Below, one piece after another: positions 1 through 6,601 of a stretch of 26,324 bases of DNA (position 1 is the stretch's first letter; each line of letters opens with the position of its first letter). The notes beneath the pieces are model-generated. The model searched no databases and had not been told where the DNA came from. It worked only from the letters and a program-made list of their open reading frames with translations. Position numbers and translations under genes: made by a program. Origin of the DNA: an uncultured Bacteroidota bacterium (GTDB lineage Bacteria > Bacteroidota > Bacteroidia > 2-12-FULL-35-15); the NCBI GenBank assembly GCA_903881065.1, contig CAIRRW010000270.1, forward strand, positions 1 to 26,324, given 5' to 3'.

Positions 1-55
1 GAGCAAATCCTCCGAAAGAAAAAAGTACTATTAATTTGGAAAAGAGGTATTTCAT
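1..55 (-). CDS. Partial secreted protein (N-terminus only)
   Basis: Reading leftward from an ATG at 55-53, the frame stays open to the window edge and encodes 18 residues beginning MKYLFSKLIVLFSFGGFA. This is a basic start followed by a hydrophobic core, which looks like a secretion signal peptide. A TACTTTTG box on the same strand lies 15 bases upstream of the start codon (71-78), supporting a real gene. The rest is outside the window, so no function can be given. Confidence 0.55.
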   Translation of the reverse strand, partial: MKYLFSKLIVLFSFGGFA

Positions 56-70
56 TTAGTATTTACCTAA

Positions 71-78
71 CAAAAGTA
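71..78 (-). promoter_or_regulatory. Putative -7 box (TACTTTTG) for the leftward partial gene
   Basis: TACTTTTG on the minus strand matches the Bacteroidota -7 consensus TAnnTTTG. A TTG that could be the -33 element lies 22 bases further upstream (101-103). The start codon of the partial gene follows after a short leader. Confidence 0.5.
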
Positions 79-110
79 CTAAATCCTACTTTACTATTTC
101 CAACTATAAA

Positions 111-143
111 AAAAGAGACTGCCCTCTTGAGACAGTCTCTTTT
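111..143. terminator. Hairpin with A and T flanks, probable bidirectional terminator
   Basis: Arms AAAAGAGACTG (111-121) and CAGTCTCTTTT (133-143) form an 11-bp stem around an 11-base loop. A-rich sequence to the left and T-rich sequence to the right would allow termination in either direction. No complete gene ends here within the window, so which transcript it serves is unknown. Confidence 0.6.
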
Positions 144-151
144 ATGTTTTT

Positions 152-185
152 AAACCATCAAGGTTTTTAAAAGACTTGATGGTTT
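152..185. terminator. Second hairpin, probable terminator
   Basis: Arms AAACCATCAAG (152-162) and CTTGATGGTTT (175-185) form an 11-bp perfect stem with a 12-base AT-rich loop, followed by TTATTG. It sits directly after the hairpin at 111-143, giving two strong hairpins in a row ahead of the 21-bp repeat array. Confidence 0.45.
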
Positions 186-269
186 TATTGTTTAACTATT
201 TATTGATTATTTTACTTATTATTACTGTATTAAATTTACATTTTAAACTTTAAAAAGTCCTTTTTGGAG

Positions 270-513
270 ATCTGTTAAGATTTTTCAAAAATCTGTTAAG
301 ATTTATAATCCATCTTTTAAGATTGCTCACAAATCTTTTAAGATTACCAACAAATCTTTTAAGATTGTTCATCCATCTTTTAAGATTACTCACAAATCTT
401 TTAAGATTACTCATCCATCTTAACAGATTTTCACTAAATCTTTTAAGATTACCAGTCCATCTTAACAGATTTCCACTAAATCTTAACAGATTTTCAGGAA
501 AACCATTAAGATG
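270..513. repeat. Tandem array of twelve 21-bp palindromic units
   Basis: Cores start at 270, 291, 312, 333, 354, 375, 396, 417, 438, 459, 480 and 501, always exactly 21 bp apart. Eleven are one of three 13-base forms: ATCTGTTAAGATT (units 1 and 2), ATCTTTTAAGATT (units 3-7 and 9) and ATCTTAACAGATT (units 8, 10 and 11). The twelfth is degenerate. The middle form is a near-perfect dyad (AATCTT-TT-AAGATT), and the units at the right are the reverse complement of those at the left, so the array as a whole has rough mirror symmetry. The 8-base linkers vary and mostly end alternately in AA and CC. A spacing of 21 bp is two helical turns, so every dyad would lie on the same DNA face. Function unknown. 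Confidence 0.9.
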
Positions 514-781
514 TGCTTTTTTACCTTTTACTATTTGTTTTCATCCTTTATTATGAGAATAAAAACATGAAATCAAAGAACAATTTTTACACTAGTTATT
601 TTAATCTTGGAGAAAAGTACTTCCCTTTTTATCAGATAAGTTTTATAGGAAGCAGTGTTTTAGGGGCTATTACACTCACAACGGAGAGAAACCCACTGGC
701 TTCTATTTTTACTTGGGAATCTAAAAGAAGAACGTTAAATTGAATTGACAACACATTATTTTTTATTTAATTCTCAAAAGG

Positions 782-1198
782 ATGAAAACAGTTTTGGTTT
801 TTAGTCTTATATATAAGGTGTGCGAAATAGCTTACCAGATGAAGAAATTGATTAGTTTTGTAATACTAGCCAAACAATTGAAAAATCTGGTAGTAATAGT
901 TTTTATTCTCTTTTTATTTGGTTCTTGCAAAAAGGACCATATAGATGTGGTGAATATTGCAGGCAATGTAAAAAATAATTGTACCGATTCGGGATGGGCA
1001 AATGTTACCGTTCATCTTTTTACAAATTATTCTCATAATAGTTTTCTTAATAAGAAGAATAGTGTTGATGAAGTTTCGGTACTAACCAATTCACGAGGAG
1101 ATTTTGTTTTTAATGGTGTATCAATTAATCAGAATTCCGATTATAGTTATGTGGTAGTTATTGATGATTTGAACGATTATATAGGAAGTGCAAGTTAA
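782..1198 (+). CDS. N-terminal piece of the interrupted lipoprotein
   Basis: This 138-residue piece ends at the in-frame TAA. It holds the signal peptide and lipobox (FGSC followed by KKD, the Bacteroidota style) and a domain resembling the first half of a regulatory beta-sandwich. If translated it would still be lipidated and exported, but would lack the whole C-terminal half. The ATG at 839 (MKKLISF) is an equally good start. Confidence 0.45.
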   Translation: MKTVLVFSLIYKVCEIAYQMKKLISFVILAKQLKNLVVIVFILFLFGSCKKDHIDVVNIAGNVKNNCTDSGWANVTVHLFTNYSHNSFLNKKNSVDEVSVLTNSRGDFVFNGVSINQNSDYSYVVVIDDLNDYIGSAS

Positions 1199-1210
1199 GG
1201 ACATTCCGGT

Positions 1211-1579
1211 GTGTCAGGAGAAATTGATAAAGATAATCTTGGGAATTTCTTGCAGTTTGGAATTCTAGGATTCTTTAATAATTGGAGAATACAATTATCA
1301 AATGATGTTACAACAATTGCACCTGATACCTTTGCTGTTCATATTCAGCAAAATATAATCCATAAAAACCAACCAGAAAGAGTTTATGAAGCAACTATAC
1401 CTTCCATAGGATTCTATATTGGTGCATTAGGTGTTTATAGTTATAATAATGCAGGAAGTTACCCAATGGGAAAGTGGAATATTTCTGTAGATAAAACAAG
1501 ACTTGGTGTGCATACTATTACAAATGATAGTATCTATTTGAATATGGGAGCATCAGCCATTTATACTATCCCTTGGTAA
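1211..1579 (+). CDS. C-terminal piece of the interrupted lipoprotein
   Basis: Open frame in phase with the upstream piece, starting after the TAA at 1196-1198. It has no signal peptide of its own and no obvious promoter, so it is unlikely to be an independent gene. The 122 residues are rich in beta-forming segments with the periodic aromatic and glycine pattern seen in secreted Bacteroidota proteins. No family recognised. Confidence 0.3.
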   Translation: MSGEIDKDNLGNFLQFGILGFFNNWRIQLSNDVTTIAPDTFAVHIQQNIIHKNQPERVYEATIPSIGFYIGALGVYSYNNAGSYPMGKWNISVDKTRLGVHTITNDSIYLNMGASAIYTIPW

Positions 1580-1638
1580 AAAATCATTTTTTATCATAAT
1601 CGATCCTACTAAATCAGCATTCCAATCCTACCCCTTAT

Positions 1639-1665
1639 GTTTTAAAAACCCGTCAGGTTTAAAAC
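1639..1665. other. Small inverted repeat (GTTTTAAA ... TTTAAAAC)
   Basis: An imperfect hairpin with an AACC/GGTT inner stem and AT-rich outer arms. It lies between the end of the interrupted lipoprotein gene and the strong terminator at 1671-1694. It may be a secondary termination structure for the plus-strand gene. Confidence 0.35.
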
Positions 1666-1670
1666 AAAAA

Positions 1671-1694
1671 AAGTCCCGAATTAATTCGGGACTT
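1671..1694. terminator. Bidirectional terminator between convergent genes
   Basis: A perfect 24-bp palindrome (arm AAGTCCCGAATT and its complement) flanked by an A-run on the left and a T-run on the right. It lies between the plus-strand lipoprotein gene ending at 1579 and the minus-strand one ending at 1722, and can serve both. Confidence 0.85.
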
Positions 1695-1721
1695 TTTTAT
1701 TACTTCAATTCAATAAACCTA

Positions 1722-2501
1722 CTAGGGCACAATCAAACTAGTGGTGGCAGCAGGCATACTCAATGCAGTAAATATGGTTCGCCCCTGATTACTATAATCA
1801 ACGTAAGCAGATGCTGTGAGTGTTGCGCCAATGCCATAAGCAGCAAGATAAACCGTTTGCCCCGTAACAAAACCTGCATCATATAAATCCGTTTTAGGAA
1901 TAACGAAAGGAAGTTTGAGCGAAGTTGATTTTACTGTATTAGTATAATATTCAAGATAAGTAGCGGGATTGGCAGATACAGAAGCTGTGGTACCAACATA
2001 AAGAATGAATGTACGAGTCTGTGGGGCGTAACTAGGCAATGTTGTATAAACTGTAATATTACCTGTTAAAGTACCAATTGAATCAAGCAATGCTGGAACA
2101 ACTGTTGTTGAAGGCTGAGATATTTTAGCATTTGCAATTGTATTGCCTCCGCCTGCCAATTGAATATTCTGCACCATAGTATTGCCAAATCCTGGCTTGC
2201 CTAATGCAACCGAATAAACTCCTGTAGGCAAGCCCGGGAATTTATATAGACCCGTACTATCAGTATATACTTTTTGATTAGTTCCAATCAATGAAACTGT
2301 ATCACCTGCCTGTGATGTAAGAATTCTTCCGCCATATTGATCCCATAACGAAACATAACCTTCCAGGGTTCCTGTTAGTAAAGGCCCAGCTGGTCCTTGT
2401 GCACCCTGTACTCCTTGAGGTCCTTCAGTACTGTCTTTTTTACAATTAGTAAATGCTACAGCTATTAATAATAGTATTGAAACAAGTTGAAATTTTTTCA
2501 T
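1722..2501 (-). CDS. Lipoprotein with short collagen-like stretch and carboxypeptidase-regulatory-like domain
   Basis: A 259-residue secreted protein. Residues 1-20 are a lipoprotein signal ending at Cys20 (FTNC, then KKDS), so it should be lipid-anchored. Residues 27-41 are five Gly-X-Y triplets (GPQ GVQ GAQ GPA GPL), a minimal collagen-like stalk. Residues 45-125 resemble a carboxypeptidase-regulatory beta-sandwich (LEGYVSLWD, then TDSTGLYKFPGLPTGVYSV), a fold common in Bacteroidota surface proteins. The remaining 130 residues are beta-rich and I do not recognise them. The gene faces away from fumC and has its own upstream -7 box. A structural or surface-exposed role is inferred; no enzymatic motif is seen. 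Confidence 0.8.
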   Translation of the reverse strand: MKKFQLVSILLLIAVAFTNCKKDSTEGPQGVQGAQGPAGPLLTGTLEGYVSLWDQYGGRILTSQAGDTVSLIGTNQKVYTDSTGLYKFPGLPTGVYSVALGKPGFGNTMVQNIQLAGGGNTIANAKISQPSTTVVPALLDSIGTLTGNITVYTTLPSYAPQTRTFILYVGTTASVSANPATYLEYYTNTVKSTSLKLPFVIPKTDLYDAGFVTGQTVYLAAYGIGATLTASAYVDYSNQGRTIFTALSMPAATTSLIVP

Positions 2502-2575
2502 TTTTATAAAGTTAAAAGTTAATGCGAATAATATAGGCAGATAGTTTAAAATAAAAAAGGTTTAAATTCATATTT

Positions 2576-2583
2576 CAAAAGTA
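2576..2583 (-). promoter_or_regulatory. Putative -7 box for the collagen-like lipoprotein gene
   Basis: TACTTTTG on the minus strand (CAAAAGTA on the plus strand) matches TAnnTTTG and lies about 75 bases before the start codon. It forms an inverted repeat with the box for fumC at 2606-2613. Confidence 0.5.
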
Positions 2584-2605
2584 GAAATTATTATCGGATT
2601 AACAT

Positions 2606-2613
2606 TACTTTTG
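2606..2613 (+). promoter_or_regulatory. Putative -7 box for fumC
   Basis: TACTTTTG followed by GCGGG, matching TAnnTTTG, 27 bases before the fumC ATG at 2641. No clear -33 element is visible. Confidence 0.6.
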
Positions 2614-2640
2614 CGGGTAATTAAAAAATAAAATAAAATC

Positions 2641-4038
2641 ATGGAATACAGAATAGAAAAAGACACAATGGGCGAGGTAAAAGTACCTGCTGATAAATAT
2701 TGGGGAGCACAAACAGAACGTTCGCGCAATAACTTTAAAATAGGACCGGAAGCTTCGATGCCGAAAGAAATAATTTATGCTTTTGGATATCTTAAAAAAG
2801 CTGCAGCTATGGCTAATCATGAATTGGGAGTGCTTGCTGCTGATAAAAGAGATTTGATTGCTACAGCTTGTGATGAAATAATTGCAGGTAAATTAAACAG
2901 TGAATTCCCTTTGGTAATATGGCAAACAGGTTCGGGTACACAATCGAATATGAATGTGAACGAAGTGGTTTCGAACCGTACGCATGTGTTGCAAGGCAAT
3001 AAACTGGGTGAAGGAAAAACATTTATTCATCCAAATGATGATGTAAATAAATCACAGTCGTCAAATGATACATACCCTACTGCTATGCACATTGCAGCGT
3101 ACAAACAGGTGGTAGATATTACACTTCCGGGTATGGAAAAGTTGAGAGATACGTTGGTAAAAAAATGTCAGGACTTTAAAAGCATTGTAAAAACAGGGCG
3201 TACACACTTTATGGATGCCACTCCGTTAACACTCGGACAAGAGTTTGGCGGATATGCACAACAGATAACCAACAGTATCCGTGCAATTAAAAATGCTCTG
3301 GAAGTAGTTCGTGAATTGGCTTTGGGCGGCACAGCAGTAGGTACAGGATTAAATACTCCGAAAGGATATGATGTATTGGTTGCAAAAAAGATTGCTGAAC
3401 TTACCGGTTTGCCTTTTATAACTGCTCCAAATAAGTTTGAAGCATTGGCAGCACACGATGCAATGGTTGAATTATCAGGTGCTTTGAAACGTTCGGCAGT
3501 TGCCCTAATGAAAATCGCAAATGATGTTCGTATGTTAAGTTCAGGTCCACGTTCAGGAATTGGTGAAATAATTATTCCTGACAATGAACCGGGTTCATCA
3601 ATAATGCCGGGCAAAGTAAATCCTACACAGCCGGAAGCATTGACTATGGTATGCGCACAGGTGATTGGCAATGATGTTGCTGTTTCTATCGGAGGTATGA
3701 ATGGTCATTTCGAATTGAATGTTTTTAAACCATTGATAGCTTCCAATGTATTGCAATCAGCAAGATTGATTGGCGATGCCTGCGTATCATTCAATGATAA
3801 CTGTGCTGTAGGAATTGAACCAAACAAACCTACAATTAAAAGACATCTTGAAAATTCTCTGATGTTGGTTACAGCTTTAAATACGCACATAGGTTATGAG
3901 AATGCAGCCAAGATTGCAAAGAAGGCGCATAAAGAAGATAAAACATTACGCGAAGCCGCAATAGAGTTAGGATTGGTAACCAACGAACAATTTGATTTGT
4001 GGGTGAAACCTGAAGATATGTGCGGTTCGATGAAATAA
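2641..4038 (+). CDS. fumC: Fumarate hydratase, class II
   Basis: Converts fumarate and water to L-malate in the citric acid cycle; the family is a soluble homotetramer without an iron-sulfur cluster. The 465 residues match the usual family length and collinear motifs are present: PNDDVNKSQSSNDTYPTA, TGRTHFMDATP with the conserved His at residue 189, and the superfamily signature GSSIMPGKVNP starting at residue 318 with its catalytic serine. The ATG at 2641 begins MEYRIEKDTMGEVKVPADKY, the normal class II N-terminus. It is transcribed alone, from a box at 2606-2613. Aspartase and argininosuccinate lyase share the superfamily motif, but the N-terminal sequence and the TGRTH and DATPLTLGQE segments fit fumarase. 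Confidence 0.97.
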   Translation: MEYRIEKDTMGEVKVPADKYWGAQTERSRNNFKIGPEASMPKEIIYAFGYLKKAAAMANHELGVLAADKRDLIATACDEIIAGKLNSEFPLVIWQTGSGTQSNMNVNEVVSNRTHVLQGNKLGEGKTFIHPNDDVNKSQSSNDTYPTAMHIAAYKQVVDITLPGMEKLRDTLVKKCQDFKSIVKTGRTHFMDATPLTLGQEFGGYAQQITNSIRAIKNALEVVRELALGGTAVGTGLNTPKGYDVLVAKKIAELTGLPFITAPNKFEALAAHDAMVELSGALKRSAVALMKIANDVRMLSSGPRSGIGEIIIPDNEPGSSIMPGKVNPTQPEALTMVCAQVIGNDVAVSIGGMNGHFELNVFKPLIASNVLQSARLIGDACVSFNDNCAVGIEPNKPTIKRHLENSLMLVTALNTHIGYENAAKIAKKAHKEDKTLREAAIELGLVTNEQFDLWVKPEDMCGSMK

Positions 4039-4041
4039 TTG

Positions 4042-4049
4042 TATTTTTG
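4042..4049 (+). promoter_or_regulatory. Putative -7 box just after fumC
   Basis: TATTTTTG three bases after the fumC stop fits TAnnTTTG. It could drive the outer-membrane protein gene starting at 4131, in which case the hairpin at 4056-4093 lies inside that gene's leader. Confidence 0.4.
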
Positions 4050-4055
4050 CATCTC

Positions 4056-4093
4056 AATCAAAAGCAGCATTAATTATAGTGCTGCTTTTGATT
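4056..4093 (+). terminator. Hairpin after fumC
   Basis: Arms AATCAAAAGCAGCA (4056-4069) and TGCTGCTTTTGATT (4080-4093) form a perfect 14-bp stem with a 10-base loop. The T-rich lower stem resembles an intrinsic terminator for fumC, although no uninterrupted T-run follows. Confidence 0.65.
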
Positions 4094-4130
4094 AAATTGA
4101 ACATCCCCTATTATTTTTAAAAAATACATT

Positions 4131-4817
4131 TTGAGAAAACAATTTTCATTCTTTTTCTTTTTTGTAATTAGTTTATTTGTTTCAACAAACCTTTCAGCTC
4201 AAAGAGATACTGTAATAAATGGGACTCACTATAAAATAATGAAGCCTGTTCCTGTCCCTCGGTCAATAACAGGCAAGCGCTTAATCCCTTTGGATAGTGA
4301 GTTTGTAAAGGATAATAAAAGGTTCAGATATTATAATAAGTGGTTCACCTGCGGATATGGAGTTCAACAAAATACTTCCGAGAATACTAAATTAGGTAAA
4401 GCACTTGGCGCAGACCTTTGTTTTCATATCAAACGAAATTATTTTCAAACTGGACTTGAACTCACCAGCCCGGAAATAAAGTTTTATAAGGGCTTTTCGA
4501 ATTACGAATTCCATATTGGCTATGGCTGGCGTCTCGAAGATAAGGATGTTCATGTTTCGGCCTTTGGAGGTGTGTCTTATTCTACCGGTTATAAGAATAC
4601 GCAGGTTGATTCGTCTACAGTAAATACCCGTTATTATTATCAACCTGGATTATATGCTCAAGTGGAGGTAATTAAGAAAATAGCTTTTGATGTTGGGCTT
4701 GGTGGCAGTTTGTTTGTCGATTGGAATAAGGAGCAAACATTAGTAGGTTTGCGGGCTATTCTGTATTTTTCAGGTTCATACAGAGGGAAAAAGAATTACT
4801 CTGGAGATGATGAATAA
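4131..4817 (+). CDS. Small outer-membrane beta-barrel protein, uncharacterised
   Basis: The 228-residue product begins with a signal peptide (RKQFSFFFFFVISLFVS, cleaved near SAQ). The rest has the alternating aromatic and polar pattern and repeated Gly-Tyr pairs of a small outer-membrane barrel (CGYGVQQN, HIGYGWRLED, YYQPGLYAQVEV, LVGLRAILYFSG). The start must be TTG at 4131 or another non-ATG codon, because no ATG lies between the upstream in-frame stop (4098-4100) and the signal peptide. The gene converges on the minus-strand Omp85-like gene with only 3 bases between stop codons. No family recognised. An acidic tail (GDDE) follows the last strand. Confidence 0.75.
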   Translation: MRKQFSFFFFFVISLFVSTNLSAQRDTVINGTHYKIMKPVPVPRSITGKRLIPLDSEFVKDNKRFRYYNKWFTCGYGVQQNTSENTKLGKALGADLCFHIKRNYFQTGLELTSPEIKFYKGFSNYEFHIGYGWRLEDKDVHVSAFGGVSYSTGYKNTQVDSSTVNTRYYYQPGLYAQVEVIKKIAFDVGLGGSLFVDWNKEQTLVGLRAILYFSGSYRGKKNYSGDDE

Positions 4818-4820
4818 TAT

Positions 4821-6197
4821 TTAGAACACTTCATTAATATTGAAGAATAATCCGCTTGACCCTCCAATTCCCCAACCATAATCAATAGCAAGATTAGCTC
4901 CTGAAATTTTATTTAACTTTATTCGAACTCCTGCACCCACACCAGGCAATATAGTTTCAAACTTGTTGCTTCCCCATTCCGAAACACTTTCGCCATTTGC
5001 AAAAACAGTTCCTCCGAGTATTCCGCTTTTAAGAAAACGAAATCTATATTCGGCTTCCAAATAAACCATACTTGGACCACGCAATCGGCTTTGTATATAA
5101 CCTCTTCCAGTGTTCGAATAATTATCCCAACCAGTACTTGGCAAATCGAAATACGGTGGAGTACCTCCAAATGTAAACCAATCAAGACTCCAAATGGCTA
5201 AAACATTATGTGAATTGGATGGTAGATTAATGTATTTTTTGTACTCAAAATATATTGAATGCCAATTTTCAGTACTAGCCAATAACTCGGAATTGTATCT
5301 GTAGCATAGGTTTGCATACGTAGCGTTTTCGGGATAATTCTGGTTTTTACGGCTATCATAAAGGAAGTCTATATTTACTCCCGATGAAGTGGTATGAATT
5401 GCGTTGCCATTATACGCAGCAAAATCAGAAGTATTTCCTTCTTGAAGAATGCCAAAATGATAATCAAGATTATATCCAACTCCGAAGTAGAATTTCGATT
5501 TTGAAATCTGTTTTAGGGCTTCCAGATAAACTCTTGCATAATTATAATCTACTAAGTCAGCATCGTCTAAAGTTGTATATCCGCCTAACCCGTATGTATA
5601 GGTAGGATATTTATAGTACCTCATATCGCCTGTAAAATCAATTTTATTTTTACTCGACCATATATTAAAATTGAGCGGCAACATAAATTGGGGATGATTA
5701 AAAGATAGTTGTGGATTGATATTTATACCCGAAATATTAGTGTTCTCAGGATTGCCAGTATAGAAAGAAATATTCATTGCAATAATACCAGTTGTGCCGG
5801 TTTGAAGAGTATAACCTACAGCAGGGAAGTAAGCGAAATCAAGTTTCCCCGGTTTCAAACTTACAGAATCAGCCTTTAATAAGGGGTGTGTTAGTGGACT
5901 GATTTGAATTGTAGTATCATCAGTTATTTGTGGAGGTGTGATTTTCCTGCTTTTAAAATAATACTTTACTTTGCCAATCATTGGCTTAAATATATCGCCT
6001 ACATCCATTTCATCATATATTCCGGTTGGCTTTTTAACAGAAATTTGAGAGCTGTCTTTATAGGTATATATTACGGTATCTTTAGTCTGGGCAGTTAATT
6101 GAAAATGTTGAAGAGAGAAAAAAACAAAAAATACAAGTATAACTTTGATATTTCTTTTTATTCTCACAAAAGGCACATATAATTTATTTCTCCCCAT
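4821..6197 (-). CDS. Omp85-like outer-membrane barrel protein without POTRA domains
   Basis: A 458-residue secreted protein. Residues 12-36 form the signal peptide, ending in LTAQ. Barrel features of the BamA/TamA surface-antigen family are visible: LYDSRKNQNYPENATY at 279-294, resembling the family DtRdn...P..G segment; GRGY at 364-367, matching the conserved RGY/RGF loop motif; then YLEAEYRFRF at 379-388; and GAGVRIKLNK at 421-430. The last residue is Phe, as usual for barrels inserted by BamA. Only about 80 residues separate the signal peptide from the barrel, too few for the usual POTRA array, so this is not BamA itself. It may be a transporter or a lipid-handling barrel. The start codon sits a few bases from a TATCTTTG box, giving a very short leader. 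Confidence 0.75.
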   Translation of the reverse strand: MGRNKLYVPFVRIKRNIKVILVFFVFFSLQHFQLTAQTKDTVIYTYKDSSQISVKKPTGIYDEMDVGDIFKPMIGKVKYYFKSRKITPPQITDDTTIQISPLTHPLLKADSVSLKPGKLDFAYFPAVGYTLQTGTTGIIAMNISFYTGNPENTNISGININPQLSFNHPQFMLPLNFNIWSSKNKIDFTGDMRYYKYPTYTYGLGGYTTLDDADLVDYNYARVYLEALKQISKSKFYFGVGYNLDYHFGILQEGNTSDFAAYNGNAIHTTSSGVNIDFLYDSRKNQNYPENATYANLCYRYNSELLASTENWHSIYFEYKKYINLPSNSHNVLAIWSLDWFTFGGTPPYFDLPSTGWDNYSNTGRGYIQSRLRGPSMVYLEAEYRFRFLKSGILGGTVFANGESVSEWGSNKFETILPGVGAGVRIKLNKISGANLAIDYGWGIGGSSGLFFNINEVF

Positions 6198-6204
6198 TTT
6201 TCCG

Positions 6205-6212
6205 CAAAGATA
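6205..6212 (-). promoter_or_regulatory. Putative -7 box (TATCTTTG), near-leaderless
   Basis: TATCTTTG on the minus strand matches TAnnTTTG exactly. Only seven bases separate it from the ATG of the Omp85-like gene, so transcription would begin within a few bases of the start codon. Confidence 0.55.
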
Positions 6213-6473
6213 AAATTCAAAACATCATTTTTTAGTTAATTGTATTTTTTTATCCATTTGTAAGTATTGATTTATTTGCTTTAAATAATGCAGAGATTGA
6301 AAAATTAGATTTATTCGGATAAGACGGTCTATAATTAAAAAAGTTTAATCTCTTAACCTTACTATTAATTCAACAAGGTTTGCAAGTCATAATATAGTGT
6401 CATATTATTCATTATGATATATAACTCATAGGTACTTCTAATAAATTTCTTTTAAAAAGGTTAGACATCGAAA

Positions 6474-6493
6474 AATCTCTTATTATCGAGATT
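6474..6493. promoter_or_regulatory. Inverted repeat upstream of the kor promoter, possible operator
   Basis: AATCTC (6474-6479) and GAGATT (6488-6493) flank an 8-base AT-rich spacer. The site ends 24 bases upstream of the -7 box at 6518-6525, a position suited to a regulator. No T-run follows, so it is unlikely to be a terminator. Confidence 0.3.
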
Positions 6494-6517
6494 CCGTGTT
6501 TTGAAATACAAAATTTG

Positions 6518-6525
6518 TACATTTG
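6518..6525 (+). promoter_or_regulatory. Putative -7 box for korA-korB
   Basis: TACATTTG followed by CGCCC, matching TAnnTTTG, 76 bases before the korA ATG at 6602. The GCGCCC that follows resembles the start region seen in front of the M23 gene. Confidence 0.55.
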
Positions 6526-6601
6526 CGCCCTTGAAAATAAATAGAATAATTCTAAATTAGTCTTAATTAAAAAATAATTCTCTGATAAAAAACAATAATA
6601 A

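Larger units (their letters stand above)
782..1579 (+). pseudogene. Lipoprotein gene interrupted by one in-frame TAA
   Basis: The reading frame from 782 stops at TAA 1196-1198 but continues in the same frame without another stop to 1579. Together the two pieces read as a single secreted protein of about 265 residues: a lipoprotein signal (Cys in LFGSC), a beta-sandwich-like segment with the pattern of carboxypeptidase-regulatory domains (NVTVHLF, then TNSRGDFVFNGVSI), and a second beta-rich part ending in YTIPW. The likeliest explanation is a nonsense mutation or a sequencing error at 1196-1198. Other genes here end in TAA, so codon reassignment is unlikely. The true start may be ATG 782, ATG 839 or TTG 878; the last gives the most compact signal peptide. 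Confidence 0.65.

Noticed and set aside
270..513. A CRISPR array
   Set aside because: Units are 21 bp in total with only 8-base linkers that are themselves partly repeated. There are no spacers of about 30 bases and no cas genes.
323..556. A 77-residue frame with repeated NLLRL-type heptads over the palindrome array
   Set aside because: A 21-bp repeat automatically gives a 7-residue repeat in any open frame. The start would be TTG inside a repeat unit, with no promoter or signal. The palindromic DNA pattern is the better explanation.
513..743. A 76-residue frame after the array
   Set aside because: It has no clear signal, motif or promoter and begins inside the last repeat unit. It is probably chance in AT-rich DNA, although a shorter frame from 567 cannot be fully excluded.
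782..1579. Reassigned TAA or programmed readthrough to explain the split lipoprotein
   Set aside because: TAA ends many intact genes here, including fumC and korB, and no recoding signal is seen near 1196. A simple mutation or error is more likely.
3168..3671. A 167-residue frame antisense to fumC
   Set aside because: It is a shadow of fumC, without a start context or recognisable domain. Fumarase is certain on the plus strand.
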